From Nocardia miyunensis NBRC 108239 (lineage in GTDB: Bacteria; Actinomycetota; Actinomycetes; Mycobacteriales; Mycobacteriaceae): DNA of 64,000 nt. The stretch covers positions 1 to 64,000 of the forward strand of contig NZ_BDBQ01000092.1 of NCBI RefSeq assembly GCF_001613065.1, read 5' to 3'. Both the position numbers and the translations under genes were made by a program. The notes beneath the pieces were generated by a model, which worked only from the letters and a program-made list of their open reading frames with translations, was not told where the DNA came from and did not search any database. Below are positions 24,292 to 33,918 of this stretch, piece after piece (the stretch's first letter is position 1; every line of letters begins with the position of its first letter).

Positions 24292-27200
24292 AGCCCAGCT
24301 TGGTGAGGATGTGCTCCACGTGCCCTTCAGCTGTGCGCTGCGAAATCACCAGGCGGGCAGCGATTGCCTTGTTGGTCAATCCCTCGGCGATGAGGTCGAC
24401 GACCTGGCGCTCTCGCTTGGTCAAATCCGTTGATACACGACCAGCTGATGCCGCGGCGCTATGCTCCCTCAGCGCGAAGTCGATTGCCGCGTCGAAACTC
24501 ATCGCAACGCCTTTTTGATAGGCGGATTCGTATTTTCGCCGGCCGAGTACGTCGCGAGTGCGGCGCTCGCATTCCTCATGGAAGACAAGCAAATGGGGAC
24601 GTCTGATGCTGGAACCGCCGACTGCCTGACCGAGCCCGTGCGCGGCACCCAGCAAAACGGCGGCGCGCCGGGCGTCGTGCTTCTCCGCCGCGATCCAGGC
24701 GAGTATTTCCGAACAGTACGCTGCGACGAGCGGATCTACGATTTGTCGCGCCAACCGAATAGCCTGTTCCAACAGCTGCGCCGCCCGCTCCCGCTCACCG
24801 CTCTGCCATACGGCAAGCGCCATGGCACGCAGTGTCAGCGACCGGTATACCGTTTCGCCGTGGCGTTCCGTGACGGTCAGTACCTGCTCAAGGCAGGCGA
24901 GGGCACGCGGCAGGTCCCCCGCCAGTTCGTACCTCCATCCTAGTGAGATCAGTGCTCTCAATTTGAGCTGGAATGAGATCCCACTATGGGCGTCGAATGC
25001 CGTGACGGCCTCGTTCAACCGAGTGGCTGCGCAAGCCAGATCGCCGCTGCTGAGAGCGGTGTATCCGTCGGCATAGGCGAGCAGGGCACCAATGCTGTGA
25101 TCGGCTGTCTGCTCGGCAAGAACGCGAAGCTCGGCTACGTGCCCGTTTGCGCCCAGAAGGTCACCCAGGATCACGGCGAATACGGCGGCTGTGTACAGGG
25201 CCCCGGCTCGGTCGACCGCCGGCGCGTCGGATGTGCTGGTGAGTGTGCGGTCGCACCAACGGCGCCCCTCGCTCAGCCGGCCGCTCGAAAGCCAGAAACC
25301 GAAGAGCGCGGCGGCGGTCCGCAATCCGGCTGCGTCCGCCTCCGATCGGCTGAGTTCCAGCGCTTTGCGCAGGTTCGGTAACTCTCGTGTGAGGCGGGCG
25401 ATCCACTCGAGCTGGCGTGGACTTACCCAGTCTGTCTCTGCCTCTAGCACCAGCCGCTCGTACCAGTCGCGGTGATGCCGGCGCAGTTCCGCATACTCGC
25501 CAGCATCCGTGATCTTCTGTAAGCCGTACTCCTGCACGGTCTCGAGCAGCCGAAAGCGAACCACACTGCCCGTTTCCTCCCGGATCAGGATCGACTTGTC
25601 GACCAGCGCGGACAATGCATCGAGGAACTCGGGCTCGCTCATGTCGCTGCCGCATACGTCCTCGGCAGCGTCGAGTTCGAAGCTTCCCGCGAATACCGAC
25701 AGCCGACACCACAACCGTTGTTCCTCGGGTGTGCACAGGTCATAGCTCCAGCCGATGCACCACCCCAACGTCTGCTGCCGTGTCGGCGCACTCCGGCTGC
25801 CGCGAGTCAACAGGGCAAACCGATCATTCAGCCGCACCAAAATCTGCTCGACAGACATCGTGCGCAGCCGCGCCGCTGCCAGCTCGATCGCCAATGGCAA
25901 CCCATCCAGCCGTGCACAGATCCCGGCCACGCTGAGCCGGTTGTCCTCGGTCAACTGGAATCCTGGCACCGCCGCGGCGGCCCGCTCCGCGAACAGCGTC
26001 ACCGCGTCGGAGCCGGTTGTTCCCCGCAGGGACGACCCGGTTCTCGGATCCGGGAACCCCAGCGGCGGCACCGGCAGTACCGATTCCCCGCCAATGCCCA
26101 GAGCCTCACGACTGGTAGCCAGTATCCGCAGCTGCGGGCAGGCCCGCAGTAACGACTCGACCAGTTTCGCGACCCCGTCGATCACCTGCTCGCAGTTGTC
26201 GAGCACCAAGAGCACATCGCGAGTAGTGAAGAATTCCACCAGCACCTCGAGCATCGGCCTTCCGACCTGGTGCCGCACTCCAAAGGTGCCAGCCACGACA
26301 TCGGCCACCAACGACGGATCCAGCAACTCACTCAGCTCGACCAGCCAAACACCGTCTGCAAAATTCGGTTGCGATTTTTGGGCGACCCGCAGCGCGAGCC
26401 GTGACTTGCCGACCCCACCGATTCCGGTCAGCGTCACCAGACAAGAACTCGACAGCAGGTTCTTCACCTCCGACACCTGCCTACGACGATCCACAAAATG
26501 GGTCAGCTCCAGCGGCAGGTTCCCCACCCCCTCGCGGAATAGACCAGACCTCCGGTCAGGAACGCCGTCCCACCGCTCGGAAACAACCACCGGCACTACC
26601 GGCTCGCCTGACGGCTCGACCGGAAGCGCCATCTGGTCGACCCCGAAACCGTGAGCGAGCTGAGCTCGCTGAAGCAGCTCACCGAACAGCGCAGCGCTAG
26701 GACGGTCCTGCGCATCGCTATTCATCGCCGCCTCGACGATTGCACAGACATCGTCGGGGATGCCGCGTTCGCGCAGGTCCGGAACCGACTGGGTCGCGAT
26801 CCGCAGGAACTGCGCCACCACCTGCTCGCCGCTGCGGCGCTCGAACGCGGCGTGACCGGTGAGTGCGCAGAACACCGTGGCCCCAAGCCCATATACGTCC
26901 GAAGCAAAGCTCGCTGGATCCCCACGGAGGACCTCGGGTGCGGTGAAGGCGGGCGAACCGGTGACCGTACCGGTGGCTGTCCGGAAGCCCCCAGCCAGAT
27001 GAGCAATGCCGAAGTCCGTCAACGCAGGCTCGCCGTAGTCGGTGTACAGAATGTTCGCTGGCTTGACGTCGCGGTGCAGAACTTCCGCACGATGCGCCGT
27101 TTCCAGCGCACCCGCCATTTTGACCCCCAGGCGGAGTACTTCCTGCAACGAAAGCGGGCCATCGCGGATGATTCGCGCATGCAGTGAGCCCCGCGAGCAA

Positions 27201-27511
27201 TACGGCATGACCAGGTAGGGCCGACCAGTCTCGGTTTCGCCGACCTCGAGCACCTCAGCTATGTGTGGATGGCCCGTCAGCCGCGCCATCGCACGTTGCT
27301 CGCGAAAGAAACGCTCTCGATTCTCATCGAGTTCGCGGGTGAGGACCTTCACAGCTACCACACGGTCCAGAACAGACTCATTGCAGCGGTATACGACGGC
27401 GAAACCACCCCGCCCTATCTCATCTGCGTTCTCAAACCCGACAGCACTCAACTCCGTGACAACATCAGCACCGAGGTCACGTTCCGTCTTGAATGGATCG
27501 GTGTCCGTCAT
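24230..27511 (-). CDS. Serine/threonine kinase - AAA/NB-ARC ATPase - LuxR regulator (PknK-like)
   Basis: This 1093-residue protein begins with a Hanks-type kinase: Gly loop GRGGFA 33-38, Lys55 in AVKVL, catalytic loop HRDVKPAN 147-154, and DFG 167-169. An ATPase domain follows, with the P-loop TGIGGVGKSRLAL near 357-366 and LVLDNCEQV near 440. Then come helical repeats. The C-terminal LuxR HTH (LTKRERQVVDLIAEGLTNKA, then RTAEGHVEHILTKLGF) spans about 1030-1085. The order matches mycobacterial PknK, a transcription and translation regulator, though this protein has only the MalT-like ATPase core in common. It is monocistronic and convergent with the methylase operon. A 30-residue fragment of a paralogue's LuxR end lies at 45630-45749. 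Confidence 0.88.
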   Translation of the reverse strand: MTDTDPFKTERDLGADVVTELSAVGFENADEIGRGGFAVVYRCNESVLDRVVAVKVLTRELDENRERFFREQRAMARLTGHPHIAEVLEVGETETGRPYLVMPYCSRGSLHARIIRDGPLSLQEVLRLGVKMAGALETAHRAEVLHRDVKPANILYTDYGEPALTDFGIAHLAGGFRTATGTVTGSPAFTAPEVLRGDPASFASDVYGLGATVFCALTGHAAFERRSGEQVVAQFLRIATQSVPDLRERGIPDDVCAIVEAAMNSDAQDRPSAALFGELLQRAQLAHGFGVDQMALPVEPSGEPVVPVVVSERWDGVPDRRSGLFREGVGNLPLELTHFVDRRRQVSEVKNLLSSSCLVTLTGIGGVGKSRLALRVAQKSQPNFADGVWLVELSELLDPSLVADVVAGTFGVRHQVGRPMLEVLVEFFTTRDVLLVLDNCEQVIDGVAKLVESLLRACPQLRILATSREALGIGGESVLPVPPLGFPDPRTGSSLRGTTGSDAVTLFAERAAAAVPGFQLTEDNRLSVAGICARLDGLPLAIELAAARLRTMSVEQILVRLNDRFALLTRGSRSAPTRQQTLGWCIGWSYDLCTPEEQRLWCRLSVFAGSFELDAAEDVCGSDMSEPEFLDALSALVDKSILIREETGSVVRFRLLETVQEYGLQKITDAGEYAELRRHHRDWYERLVLEAETDWVSPRQLEWIARLTRELPNLRKALELSRSEADAAGLRTAAALFGFWLSSGRLSEGRRWCDRTLTSTSDAPAVDRAGALYTAAVFAVILGDLLGANGHVAELRVLAEQTADHSIGALLAYADGYTALSSGDLACAATRLNEAVTAFDAHSGISFQLKLRALISLGWRYELAGDLPRALACLEQVLTVTERHGETVYRSLTLRAMALAVWQSGERERAAQLLEQAIRLARQIVDPLVAAYCSEILAWIAAEKHDARRAAVLLGAAHGLGQAVGGSSIRRPHLLVFHEECERRTRDVLGRRKYESAYQKGVAMSFDAAIDFALREHSAAASAGRVSTDLTKRERQVVDLIAEGLTNKAIAARLVISQRTAEGHVEHILTKLGFTSRAQIATWAAEHSPDQPA

Positions 27512-27803
27512 CGGTCACTCGCAATACACCTTCGGGCTCAGCAAGAGAATACGCCGCCCAGGGTCAGCCGAATTGGTCACCTGCTTGGAGGTATTCGATC
27601 GGATCAGCACACTGTTCGGTGCGTCTGAGCTCGCAGTCGGAGAGCCACTCACCGCCCCGAATCCCGCCTCAATCGTCAGCGTCCCCCAGGAAACCGCTGG
27701 TCAACGCCAGGCCCGATCCTTATGACGACCTAGTAACCGCCCGCCACATTCGGCAGCGAGCGCCGAAGCCGACCGAAACCTCCGCCGACTACAGCCTAAG
27801 GTC
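27512..27803. other. Intergenic, with a dispersed 62-bp repeat
   Basis: No gene is supported. Bases 27661-27722 match about 44834-44895 in the same orientation at roughly 77% identity without gaps (core ATCGTCAGCGT, CCCCA, ACCGC, ATCCTTAT). Confidence 0.45.
27661..27722 (+). repeat. 62-bp imperfect repeat, left copy
   Basis: This aligns gap-free with 44834-44895, with about 14 mismatches by my hand count. The two copies bracket the catabolic block in direct orientation. The minus-strand reading WGTLTIEAGF is conserved in both, so they may be remnants of one coding sequence. Confidence 0.45.
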
Positions 27804-29246
27804 TCAGCGGAGTGCGACGTACTTTGTCTCGAGGTATTCGTCGATGCCTTCGCTCCCGCTTTCGCGTCCCAGACCGGATTCCTTGATGCCTCCGAACGGG
27901 GCTGCGACGTCGGAGAGGATCCCACGGTTGACGCCAACCATTCCGGCTTCGATCGCTGCGGACACGCGCAGGGCACGGTCGATGTCGCCTGTGTAGATGT
28001 ATGCGGCCAGCCCGTAGGGGGTGTTGTTCGCCGCGGCGACTCCGGCTGCTTCGCCGTCGAAGGCGACGATGGTCGCTACGGGGCCGAAGATCTCTTCCCG
28101 CAGAATGAGCGCATCTTCTGGTGTGTCGGTCAAGACCGTGGGCGGGTAGTAGTAGCCAGGGCCTTCGGGAACGGTTCCGCCGGTGCGAATCCGGGCTCCA
28201 GCAGCGACGGTCATGTCGACGAGTGTGGCGACGCGCTGACGCTGTCGGGCGGTGATCATGGGCCCCAGATCGGTCCCTGGCTGGTCGCCTGGGCCGACGA
28301 CAAGGGCGCGCATGCGGTCGGTGAATTCGTCGGTGAATTCGTCGAGGACCGAGCGCTCCACGTAGATCCTGTTTGCCGCGGTGCATGCCTCGCCGCCGTT
28401 GCGCATCTTGGCGGCCATCGCACCATCGAGGGCTGCCTCGAGGTCGGCGTCGGCGAAAACGATGAAGGGGGCGTTGCCGCCGAGTTCCATCGACGTGCGC
28501 AGCACATGTTCAGCGGCACCGCGCAGAAGTGTCCTGCCGACCGCGGTGGAACCGGTGAAAGTCACCTTCCGAAGCCGTGAATCGGACAGCAGCGGGGCCG
28601 TAAGCGCCGCGGCGTCGGAGGTGGGCAGGATCGACAGCACCCCGTCGGGGAGCCCGGCCTCGCGGAACACCTCACTGAGCAGCAGCATCGTCAATGGGGT
28701 CTCGGCGGCGGGTTTGATCAGCACGGTGCATCCGGCGGCCAAAGCGGGTGCGATCTTGCGTGTGCCCATCGCGAGCGGGAAATTCCACGGGGTGATGGCC
28801 AGGGTCGTCCCGACGGGTTGCCGGGTGACCAGGATGCGGCCCGCACCACCCGGTGATTCGGCGTACCGGCCATTGATCCGGACCGCTTCCTCGGCGTACC
28901 AGCGCAGGAACTCGCCGCCGTAGGTAACCTCGCCGTAGCTCTCGGCCAGCGGTTTGCCCATCTCCGAGGTGATCAGCCGAGCGAATTGTTCGCTGTGTTG
29001 CATCACGAGTTCCCATGCGCGACGCAGGATATCTGCGCGAGCGCGAGCGGGTGTCGCGGCCCAGTCCGACTGGACGTCCGCGGCGACGCTCAACGCTTCG
29101 ATGGCGTGGGCCGGGGTGGCGTCCGCGACTTCGGCGATCGACGCTCCGGTTGCCGGGTCGACGACGGTGAACGTGCGATCAGTCGTGATCGACCGTCCAC
29201 CGATCCGAAGCATGGTGGGATCGGCGATAAAAGCGTTGTTGGACAT
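27804..29246 (-). CDS. NAD(P)-dependent succinate-semialdehyde dehydrogenase family aldehyde dehydrogenase
   Basis: From ATG 29246 the protein is 480 residues, the normal ALDH length. It carries the cofactor-site TPWNFPLAMG near residue 147, the general base Glu in MELGGNAP near 248 and the nucleophile Cys in GEACTAANR near 283. The C-terminal PFGGIKESGLGRESG is the GabD type. It oxidises an aldehyde, such as succinate semialdehyde or another catabolic semialdehyde, to the acid. It is the last gene of the catabolic run, 249 bases after the NHL gene, so it could have its own promoter. The true substrate is unknown. Confidence 0.88.
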   Translation of the reverse strand: MSNNAFIADPTMLRIGGRSITTDRTFTVVDPATGASIAEVADATPAHAIEALSVAADVQSDWAATPARARADILRRAWELVMQHSEQFARLITSEMGKPLAESYGEVTYGGEFLRWYAEEAVRINGRYAESPGGAGRILVTRQPVGTTLAITPWNFPLAMGTRKIAPALAAGCTVLIKPAAETPLTMLLLSEVFREAGLPDGVLSILPTSDAAALTAPLLSDSRLRKVTFTGSTAVGRTLLRGAAEHVLRTSMELGGNAPFIVFADADLEAALDGAMAAKMRNGGEACTAANRIYVERSVLDEFTDEFTDRMRALVVGPGDQPGTDLGPMITARQRQRVATLVDMTVAAGARIRTGGTVPEGPGYYYPPTVLTDTPEDALILREEIFGPVATIVAFDGEAAGVAAANNTPYGLAAYIYTGDIDRALRVSAAIEAGMVGVNRGILSDVAAPFGGIKESGLGRESGSEGIDEYLETKYVALR

Positions 29247-29494
29247 GGATTTCCCTGCGATCGGTTGTTGGTTACTCGGCGGATCACGCCCGGAGCCCGG
29301 AACACGGTCGGTGCTCCTGCCCCTCACGCAGCAGCGCCGACCGCTCCGGGTCACCTTGTGCGGCCTGCTCACACGGCGAACGATCAGTATTGTTGAATTG
29401 TCTTGTGGTCGAATGCTTTTCGATATCCGAAGCCGGGCGGAACCTGCTGTCAGGACGGCGAAGGTTCGTTGCGCAGCGGGCGTCCCATCTCGTA

Positions 29495-30472
29495 TCAGGG
29501 GAGCATTGCGCGGGGCACGAACTTGTGCAGACAGCGATGCCGCTGCTGGGCTCGGCCGGTGCTTCGGGCGAACGACTCCGGCACCTCGGATACGTAGATC
29601 GCGCCGGTGGAATCGACGGCGATAGCGTGCGGGGCGAGGAAATCTGTTCTGGGCGGGGCAATTCGGGCGACGACGGTGCGGTCCGGGGAAAATACCGTGA
29701 CCCTGCCGGGCAGTTCTCGCTCGGCGGGCCCCAGTCGCCAGGACTTCAGATCGAGTGGGCCGCGGGCGAGTTCGGTCACGTACGCATAGCCGCGCTGGTC
29801 GATGGCAACGTCTGTCGGACGTTGCACGTCGTTCCGCAACTCGAGCAGTTCGCCATCGCGATCGAACACTTGAATGCGGTCATTCTCGCGGTCGCACACC
29901 AGGATTCGGCCGTCGTTGTCGATGGTGATGCTGTGTGGGATGACGAAGCAGCCCGGAGCGGCTCCGGGCGCGCCCCAGGAATGCACAAGTTTCCGGTCCG
30001 GGGAGAACCGGTGCACGCGGCAGTTGCGGTAGCCGTCGCTGACGAACAGTTCTCCGTTCCGCGACGATACCGCCTTGGTGGGTCGATTGAACGGCGGGCC
30101 GCCGTGCATCCGGTCGAACGCGCTCTCCCTGCTCGGCGCCGAGGTGGCGTCGAATCCGGTCTGAGACGGGGCGCCGCTGCCGATCACCTCCAGTCGCTTA
30201 CCCGCCGAGTCGAATACGTAGACTCGGTGACCGCCGTCGTCGGCGATGTGGATCTTGTCTTCGTGGTCGATCGAGATGAGGTGCGGACGTTCGGAGAAGT
30301 CGTCGTCGCTCCAGCGGTCGACCACTGTCCCGTCGCGATCGAGCACCGTGACCGCATCCTCGCCGCGCCGCAGGGCATAGACCTGGTCGCGGGAATCGAC
30401 CGCGATGCCGCTGACGTCGCGATCCCACTCGTCCGTACCCCAGTCCGTGACTTCCTCGTACTCGATCACCAT
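29495..30472 (-). CDS. NHL-repeat (SMP-30/peptidylamidoglycolate-lyase-like) beta-propeller protein
   Basis: From ATG 30472 this is a 325-residue protein built of NHL repeats: VSGIAVDSRDQVYAL, PHLISIDHEDKIHIADDGGH, PTDVAIDQRGYAYVTELA, APHAIAVDSTGAIYVSEV. It has no signal peptide, so it acts in the cytosol. Related propellers in catabolic operons include lactonases and lyases, but no catalytic residues can be assigned with confidence. The start lies two bases after the VOC gene stop, so the two are co-translated. Confidence 0.82.
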   Translation of the reverse strand: MVIEYEEVTDWGTDEWDRDVSGIAVDSRDQVYALRRGEDAVTVLDRDGTVVDRWSDDDFSERPHLISIDHEDKIHIADDGGHRVYVFDSAGKRLEVIGSGAPSQTGFDATSAPSRESAFDRMHGGPPFNRPTKAVSSRNGELFVSDGYRNCRVHRFSPDRKLVHSWGAPGAAPGCFVIPHSITIDNDGRILVCDRENDRIQVFDRDGELLELRNDVQRPTDVAIDQRGYAYVTELARGPLDLKSWRLGPAERELPGRVTVFSPDRTVVARIAPPRTDFLAPHAIAVDSTGAIYVSEVPESFARSTGRAQQRHRCLHKFVPRAMLP

Positions 30473-30474
30473 GG

Positions 30475-31257
30475 TCACTCGTCCGATGGGTGGACCCAGC
30501 GCGGGGCGAGGGTGTCGCCATCCGGCGACGGGCCGTCCAGGAGCGCGGGCACCGGATCCTCGTCCATGAACCAGTCGGAGAAGTCGTAGGACCGCCAGGC
30601 GCCGTCGGCGGCGTCGAAAGTCGCTATCTCGAGCGGGTTTCCGCTGGGGTCGAGGAAGTAGAACGAAGAGATGAACCGGTGCATGTTGTTCGCGCCGCGC
30701 CGCTCGGAGATCTCCGAGACGGCCACGCCGTGCGCGAGCAGATGTTCGCGGAACCATTCCACATCGGCGTGCGTGGGCACGTCGAAGGAGAGGTGATCCA
30801 TCTTCTGCGGCTCACGCGGTTGGCTGCACCGCTCGGAGATCTCCGAGGGCCACAGCACCGAACTGACCGGGGCGGCCGGTTTCTCCGCGACCGCGGGAGA
30901 TTCGTACAGGGAGAACAACTCTCCGTTGCCCATCTCGAAGAACACCTGACGCACCGTCATCTCCACCGCGACCGACGAGGGTTCGGCGGCGTTCGCCACG
31001 GCCCCGCCGCTGGAGTGGTTGGCGGCGCGGCGCAGGCCGTCGGCGGAGGTCGCGAAGCGGACGGTCCGCACCACGCGCAGGCCGAGGATGTCGCGGTAGA
31101 ACCGCACGCCCTCGTTGATGTCCCGGGTGAACAGGACCAGGTGGTTGATCCCCGAGATCCGGCCCGTGGCCGGACCGCACTCCTGCAGGACGCGCTGGTG
31201 GCGCGGCACCTCACCGGAGATCGAGGAATCGCTTCCGGTCGGGGCTACTGTCGTCAT
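30475..31257 (-). CDS. VOC-family (extradiol dioxygenase/glyoxalase-type) metalloprotein
   Basis: This 260-residue protein has two VOC half-modules. The first begins ISGINHLVLFTRDINEGVRF with a candidate metal His. The second has MDHLSFDVPTHADVEWF, and FYFLDPSGNPLEIATFD supplies the C-terminal Glu ligand. This HHE layout is that of extradiol ring-cleavage dioxygenases and glyoxalases. Between a Rieske/reductase pair and an aldehyde dehydrogenase, aromatic ring cleavage is the likeliest role, but the substrate cannot be read. Its stop is two bases before the NHL start. Confidence 0.82.
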   Translation of the reverse strand: MTTVAPTGSDSSISGEVPRHQRVLQECGPATGRISGINHLVLFTRDINEGVRFYRDILGLRVVRTVRFATSADGLRRAANHSSGGAVANAAEPSSVAVEMTVRQVFFEMGNGELFSLYESPAVAEKPAAPVSSVLWPSEISERCSQPREPQKMDHLSFDVPTHADVEWFREHLLAHGVAVSEISERRGANNMHRFISSFYFLDPSGNPLEIATFDAADGAWRSYDFSDWFMDEDPVPALLDGPSPDGDTLAPRWVHPSDE

Positions 31258-31299
31258 TGCGATCGGCTCCTTACTTCGTTGTGTGCGGTGAACGTTCCG

Positions 31300-32259
31300 T
31301 CATGCATCGAGAATCAGTCGGGCCGAACACGATCGCGAGACGCACACCATCATGGTTTTGCCTGCCTCGCGTTCCGCCTCGCTCAGGACCTCGTCCCGGT
31401 GGTCGGGCGTCCCCGAAAGCACGGCCGTCTCACACGATCCGCAGATGCCTTCCTGACAGGACGAGTCGATGTCCACGCCGGATTCCTCGGCCATCTCGAG
31501 GATGGAACGATCCGCAGGCACGGTGACCGCGACACCCGAGCGGGCGAATTCGACTTCGAATTCGGTTGCTGTGCCCTCATTTTCGCCTTCCCGGCGGGCG
31601 AACCGCTCCACATGCACCCGCTCGGAGGGCCGCGCCTGACGGCTCTCGTCGATCGTGCGGAGCATGGATTCGGGCCCGCAGCAATAGATGGCGGTGTCCG
31701 GACCGGTCTGCGCGATCAGTGCGGTGAGGTCGGCGCGACCGTGAGTGTCGCGTGCGTGCAGGCTCACCCGGTCCGCACCCAGCGCGAGAACGTCGTCGAG
31801 GAACGCCATCGAGTCGACCGAGCGCCCGCAGTACACCAGACGCCAGTTCTTGCCCGATGCCGCGACCTCGGCGATCATCGGCAGCATCGGCGTGATGCCG
31901 ATTCCGCCCGCGATGAACAGATACTCACTTGCGGATTCGAGGGGAAAGTTGTTGCGGGGTCCGGTAACTCGGACTGTATCCCCCACCGCGCAGGACTCGT
32001 GGATATGCGCGGATCCGCCGCGCCCCTCCGGCACCAGCAGCACGGCGACCTGCCACTGCCTCCGGTCCGCAGGCGAACCGCACAGCGAGTACTGGCGTAC
32101 GTATTCCGCACCCCGGGAGGTGAAGTGGAGATCGATGTGCGCGCCCGGTTGCCAGGCCGGAAGTTCACTCCCGTCCCGGGATGCGAGCGTGAGACGAAGA
32201 ATTCCCTTGGCCACCGGATCCGTCCCGGTGACCACCAGCTCGAGGTCGCGTTCAGACAT
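31300..32259 (-). CDS. PDR/VanB-family oxygenase reductase (FMN/FAD, 2Fe-2S)
   Basis: From ATG 32259 this is 319 residues, the usual length for vanillate demethylase/phthalate dioxygenase reductases. The flavin domain has QYSLCGSPADRRQWQVAV, the NAD domain has LFIAGGIGITPMLPMI, and the C-terminal plant-type ferredoxin has CQEGICGSCETAVLSG with a later Cys (MMVCVSRS). It passes electrons from NAD(P)H to a Rieske oxygenase. Its natural partner oxygenase is not in the window; only the small Rieske protein next to it is. It lies in the catabolic operon. Confidence 0.9.
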   Translation of the reverse strand: MSERDLELVVTGTDPVAKGILRLTLASRDGSELPAWQPGAHIDLHFTSRGAEYVRQYSLCGSPADRRQWQVAVLLVPEGRGGSAHIHESCAVGDTVRVTGPRNNFPLESASEYLFIAGGIGITPMLPMIAEVAASGKNWRLVYCGRSVDSMAFLDDVLALGADRVSLHARDTHGRADLTALIAQTGPDTAIYCCGPESMLRTIDESRQARPSERVHVERFARREGENEGTATEFEVEFARSGVAVTVPADRSILEMAEESGVDIDSSCQEGICGSCETAVLSGTPDHRDEVLSEAEREAGKTMMVCVSRSCSARLILDA

Positions 32260-32417
32260 CGGTATTCCTAACTGAATGAAAAATGCTTGCGGCACAACCG
32301 GACTCGATCGCTCTGTCCTGAGCGGGGGTATGACCGGCCCGTCGGCGGCGTGGTGGAGTGCTGCACCGCACTCCGGATCCAGTGGCGGTCCCGCTGCTCG
32401 AGACCGCCACCGTCAGC

Positions 32418-32843
32418 TCAGATCTCGATGACGAGGGTGGCGTCCTCGACCGACACCGGAATCGTCTCGACGCCTTCGCGCAGCCGCTCGAGCACGTCCG
32501 GTGGCACCACCGAGACCGGATAGCCCCGCACGCGCTGGCGCGAGGTGAAGATCGTCCGGCCGGTCTTGATCTCGAATTCCCAGTGATGCCAAGGGCAGGA
32601 GACGATCTCACCGTCGCGCTCCCACCGCATGGCCAGTTCTCCGTCGTCGCCCACCTCCGCCGCGGACGTGCCGCGGACGGTCCCTTTACAGAGCGGGCCG
32701 CCCATGTGCGGGCAGGTATTCTTCAACGCGTAGAACTCTCCGTCGACGTTGAACACGCCGATCCCGCTCGTGACTCGGTCCGGGTAGACGACGGTCGACG
32801 ATCCCGGCGGCAACTCCGCGGCCGGGCCCACTACATAACGCAT
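32418..32843 (-). CDS. Rieske 2Fe-2S ferredoxin-like protein
   Basis: This 141-residue protein has the Rieske cluster ligands CPHMGG (about 44-49) and CPWHHWEF (about 82-89), separated by a longer loop than in standalone ferredoxins. There is no mononuclear-iron catalytic domain, so it is an electron carrier or a small Rieske component, not an oxygenase large subunit. The C-terminal VRGYPVSVVPPDVLERLR matches Rieske proteins found beside amidohydrolases in actinobacteria. It sits between amidohydrolase and reductase genes, which supports joint work. Confidence 0.87.
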   Translation of the reverse strand: MRYVVGPAAELPPGSSTVVYPDRVTSGIGVFNVDGEFYALKNTCPHMGGPLCKGTVRGTSAAEVGDDGELAMRWERDGEIVSCPWHHWEFEIKTGRTIFTSRQRVRGYPVSVVPPDVLERLREGVETIPVSVEDATLVIEI

Positions 32844-32874
32844 GTGCTGTTCCTCGTGTTCGGTCGCATGTCGG

Positions 32875-33918
32875 TCATGCGCTCACCTCGGCTGAAAACC
32901 GCGCTGCCAGACGTGGATAGAACTGCGCGGCGTTGTCGGCCAGCGCCCGCTGACGTTCCGGTTCGGTCCAGGCGGGGAAGACATCCTGTGCGCGGACCCC
33001 GTCCCAGTAGGGATGGCGGCTGCCGAACAGCACCAGCGAGGAGGTGTCCCCGCCGATGGTTCCGGTCGAACGTGCACTGTGCGGGGAGATCTCGTCCTCG
33101 GGCTGGGTGATGAAGCGGACGTGTCGTTCGAGGTAGCTGGTCGGGGCGTTCACCACCCACGGGACCTCGAGCCGGTCCGATTGCCAGTCCTTGTCGGTGC
33201 GCACCGCCAGCGACCGCGCCGCGTGCACGCTGACGTCGCCGAACACCACTCGCAGTTCCGGCAGGCGCTCGAAGACGCCCGCGACGATAAAGCTGGTCAG
33301 CTGCGTGATCCCGGACAGCGGCCGGATGGTGTGCGTCTCGGCGTAGAAGCTGGGGAACCCGACCTGTGAGGGCGGCGGTTCCACCAGGGTGCCCAGATCG
33401 TCGTGGACGAACACCACCAGACCGCGCTCGGCTGCGGCCCGCCAGATCGGGAAGAAACGCTGTTCCCCGTAGGTGGCCAGGGCGCGCGCCGGGACGACGA
33501 GTTGCACGAATCGGTCGTCGTCGGCCCAGCGGTCGATCTCGCGCAGCGCGACGTCGGTGTCGTTCATCGCGATGCGGATCGATCCCAGGAACCGGCCCTC
33601 GGATTCGGTTGCGGTGAGCCAGTTCTCGTAGAGCATCGTGTTCGCGGCGCTGGCGACCGCGGCGGCCTGCTGCGGGTTGGGCCAGTATCCGCGGGTGGTC
33701 GGGCTGAGCACCGCGTAGTCGACGCCGGAGCGTTCGAGGACTTCGGCGACCGCGGCCGGACTCGCCGCCTCCTCGGGCGACACCGACAGCTGGTCGAACG
33801 GCGCGGCGTATCGATCACCGTAGAGGGTCGGCAGTTTGAGCAGATTCCAGGGCGAGCCGATCGCCCGGTTGAACTCGATGTCGGGCAGGACGGGGTGAAT
33901 TGCGCAGTCGATGATCAC
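32875..33918 (-). CDS. Amidohydrolase-2 family TIM-barrel protein (second of pair)
   Basis: This 347-residue protein has the amidohydrolase-2 (ACMSD-like) layout but with an altered metal site. It starts MIIDCAIHPVLP, where the usual D-x-H-x-H motif is reduced. RFVQLVVPARALATYGEQRF lies in the middle, and a late LFGSRHPYWDG replaces the usual GSDYPH. These changes make catalysis by the canonical mechanism doubtful. It may form a heteromer with the more canonical amidohydrolase immediately upstream, whose stop overlaps its start (ATGA). Confidence 0.78.
   Translation of the reverse strand: MIIDCAIHPVLPDIEFNRAIGSPWNLLKLPTLYGDRYAAPFDQLSVSPEEAASPAAVAEVLERSGVDYAVLSPTTRGYWPNPQQAAAVASAANTMLYENWLTATESEGRFLGSIRIAMNDTDVALREIDRWADDDRFVQLVVPARALATYGEQRFFPIWRAAAERGLVVFVHDDLGTLVEPPPSQVGFPSFYAETHTIRPLSGITQLTSFIVAGVFERLPELRVVFGDVSVHAARSLAVRTDKDWQSDRLEVPWVVNAPTSYLERHVRFITQPEDEISPHSARSTGTIGGDTSSLVLFGSRHPYWDGVRAQDVFPAWTEPERQRALADNAAQFYPRLAARFSAEVSA

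Noticed and set aside
30490..32271. 593-residue open frame on the plus strand over the VOC and reductase genes
   Set aside because: The minus-strand proteins have clear motifs; the plus frame is Arg/His-rich without domains and is a shadow.
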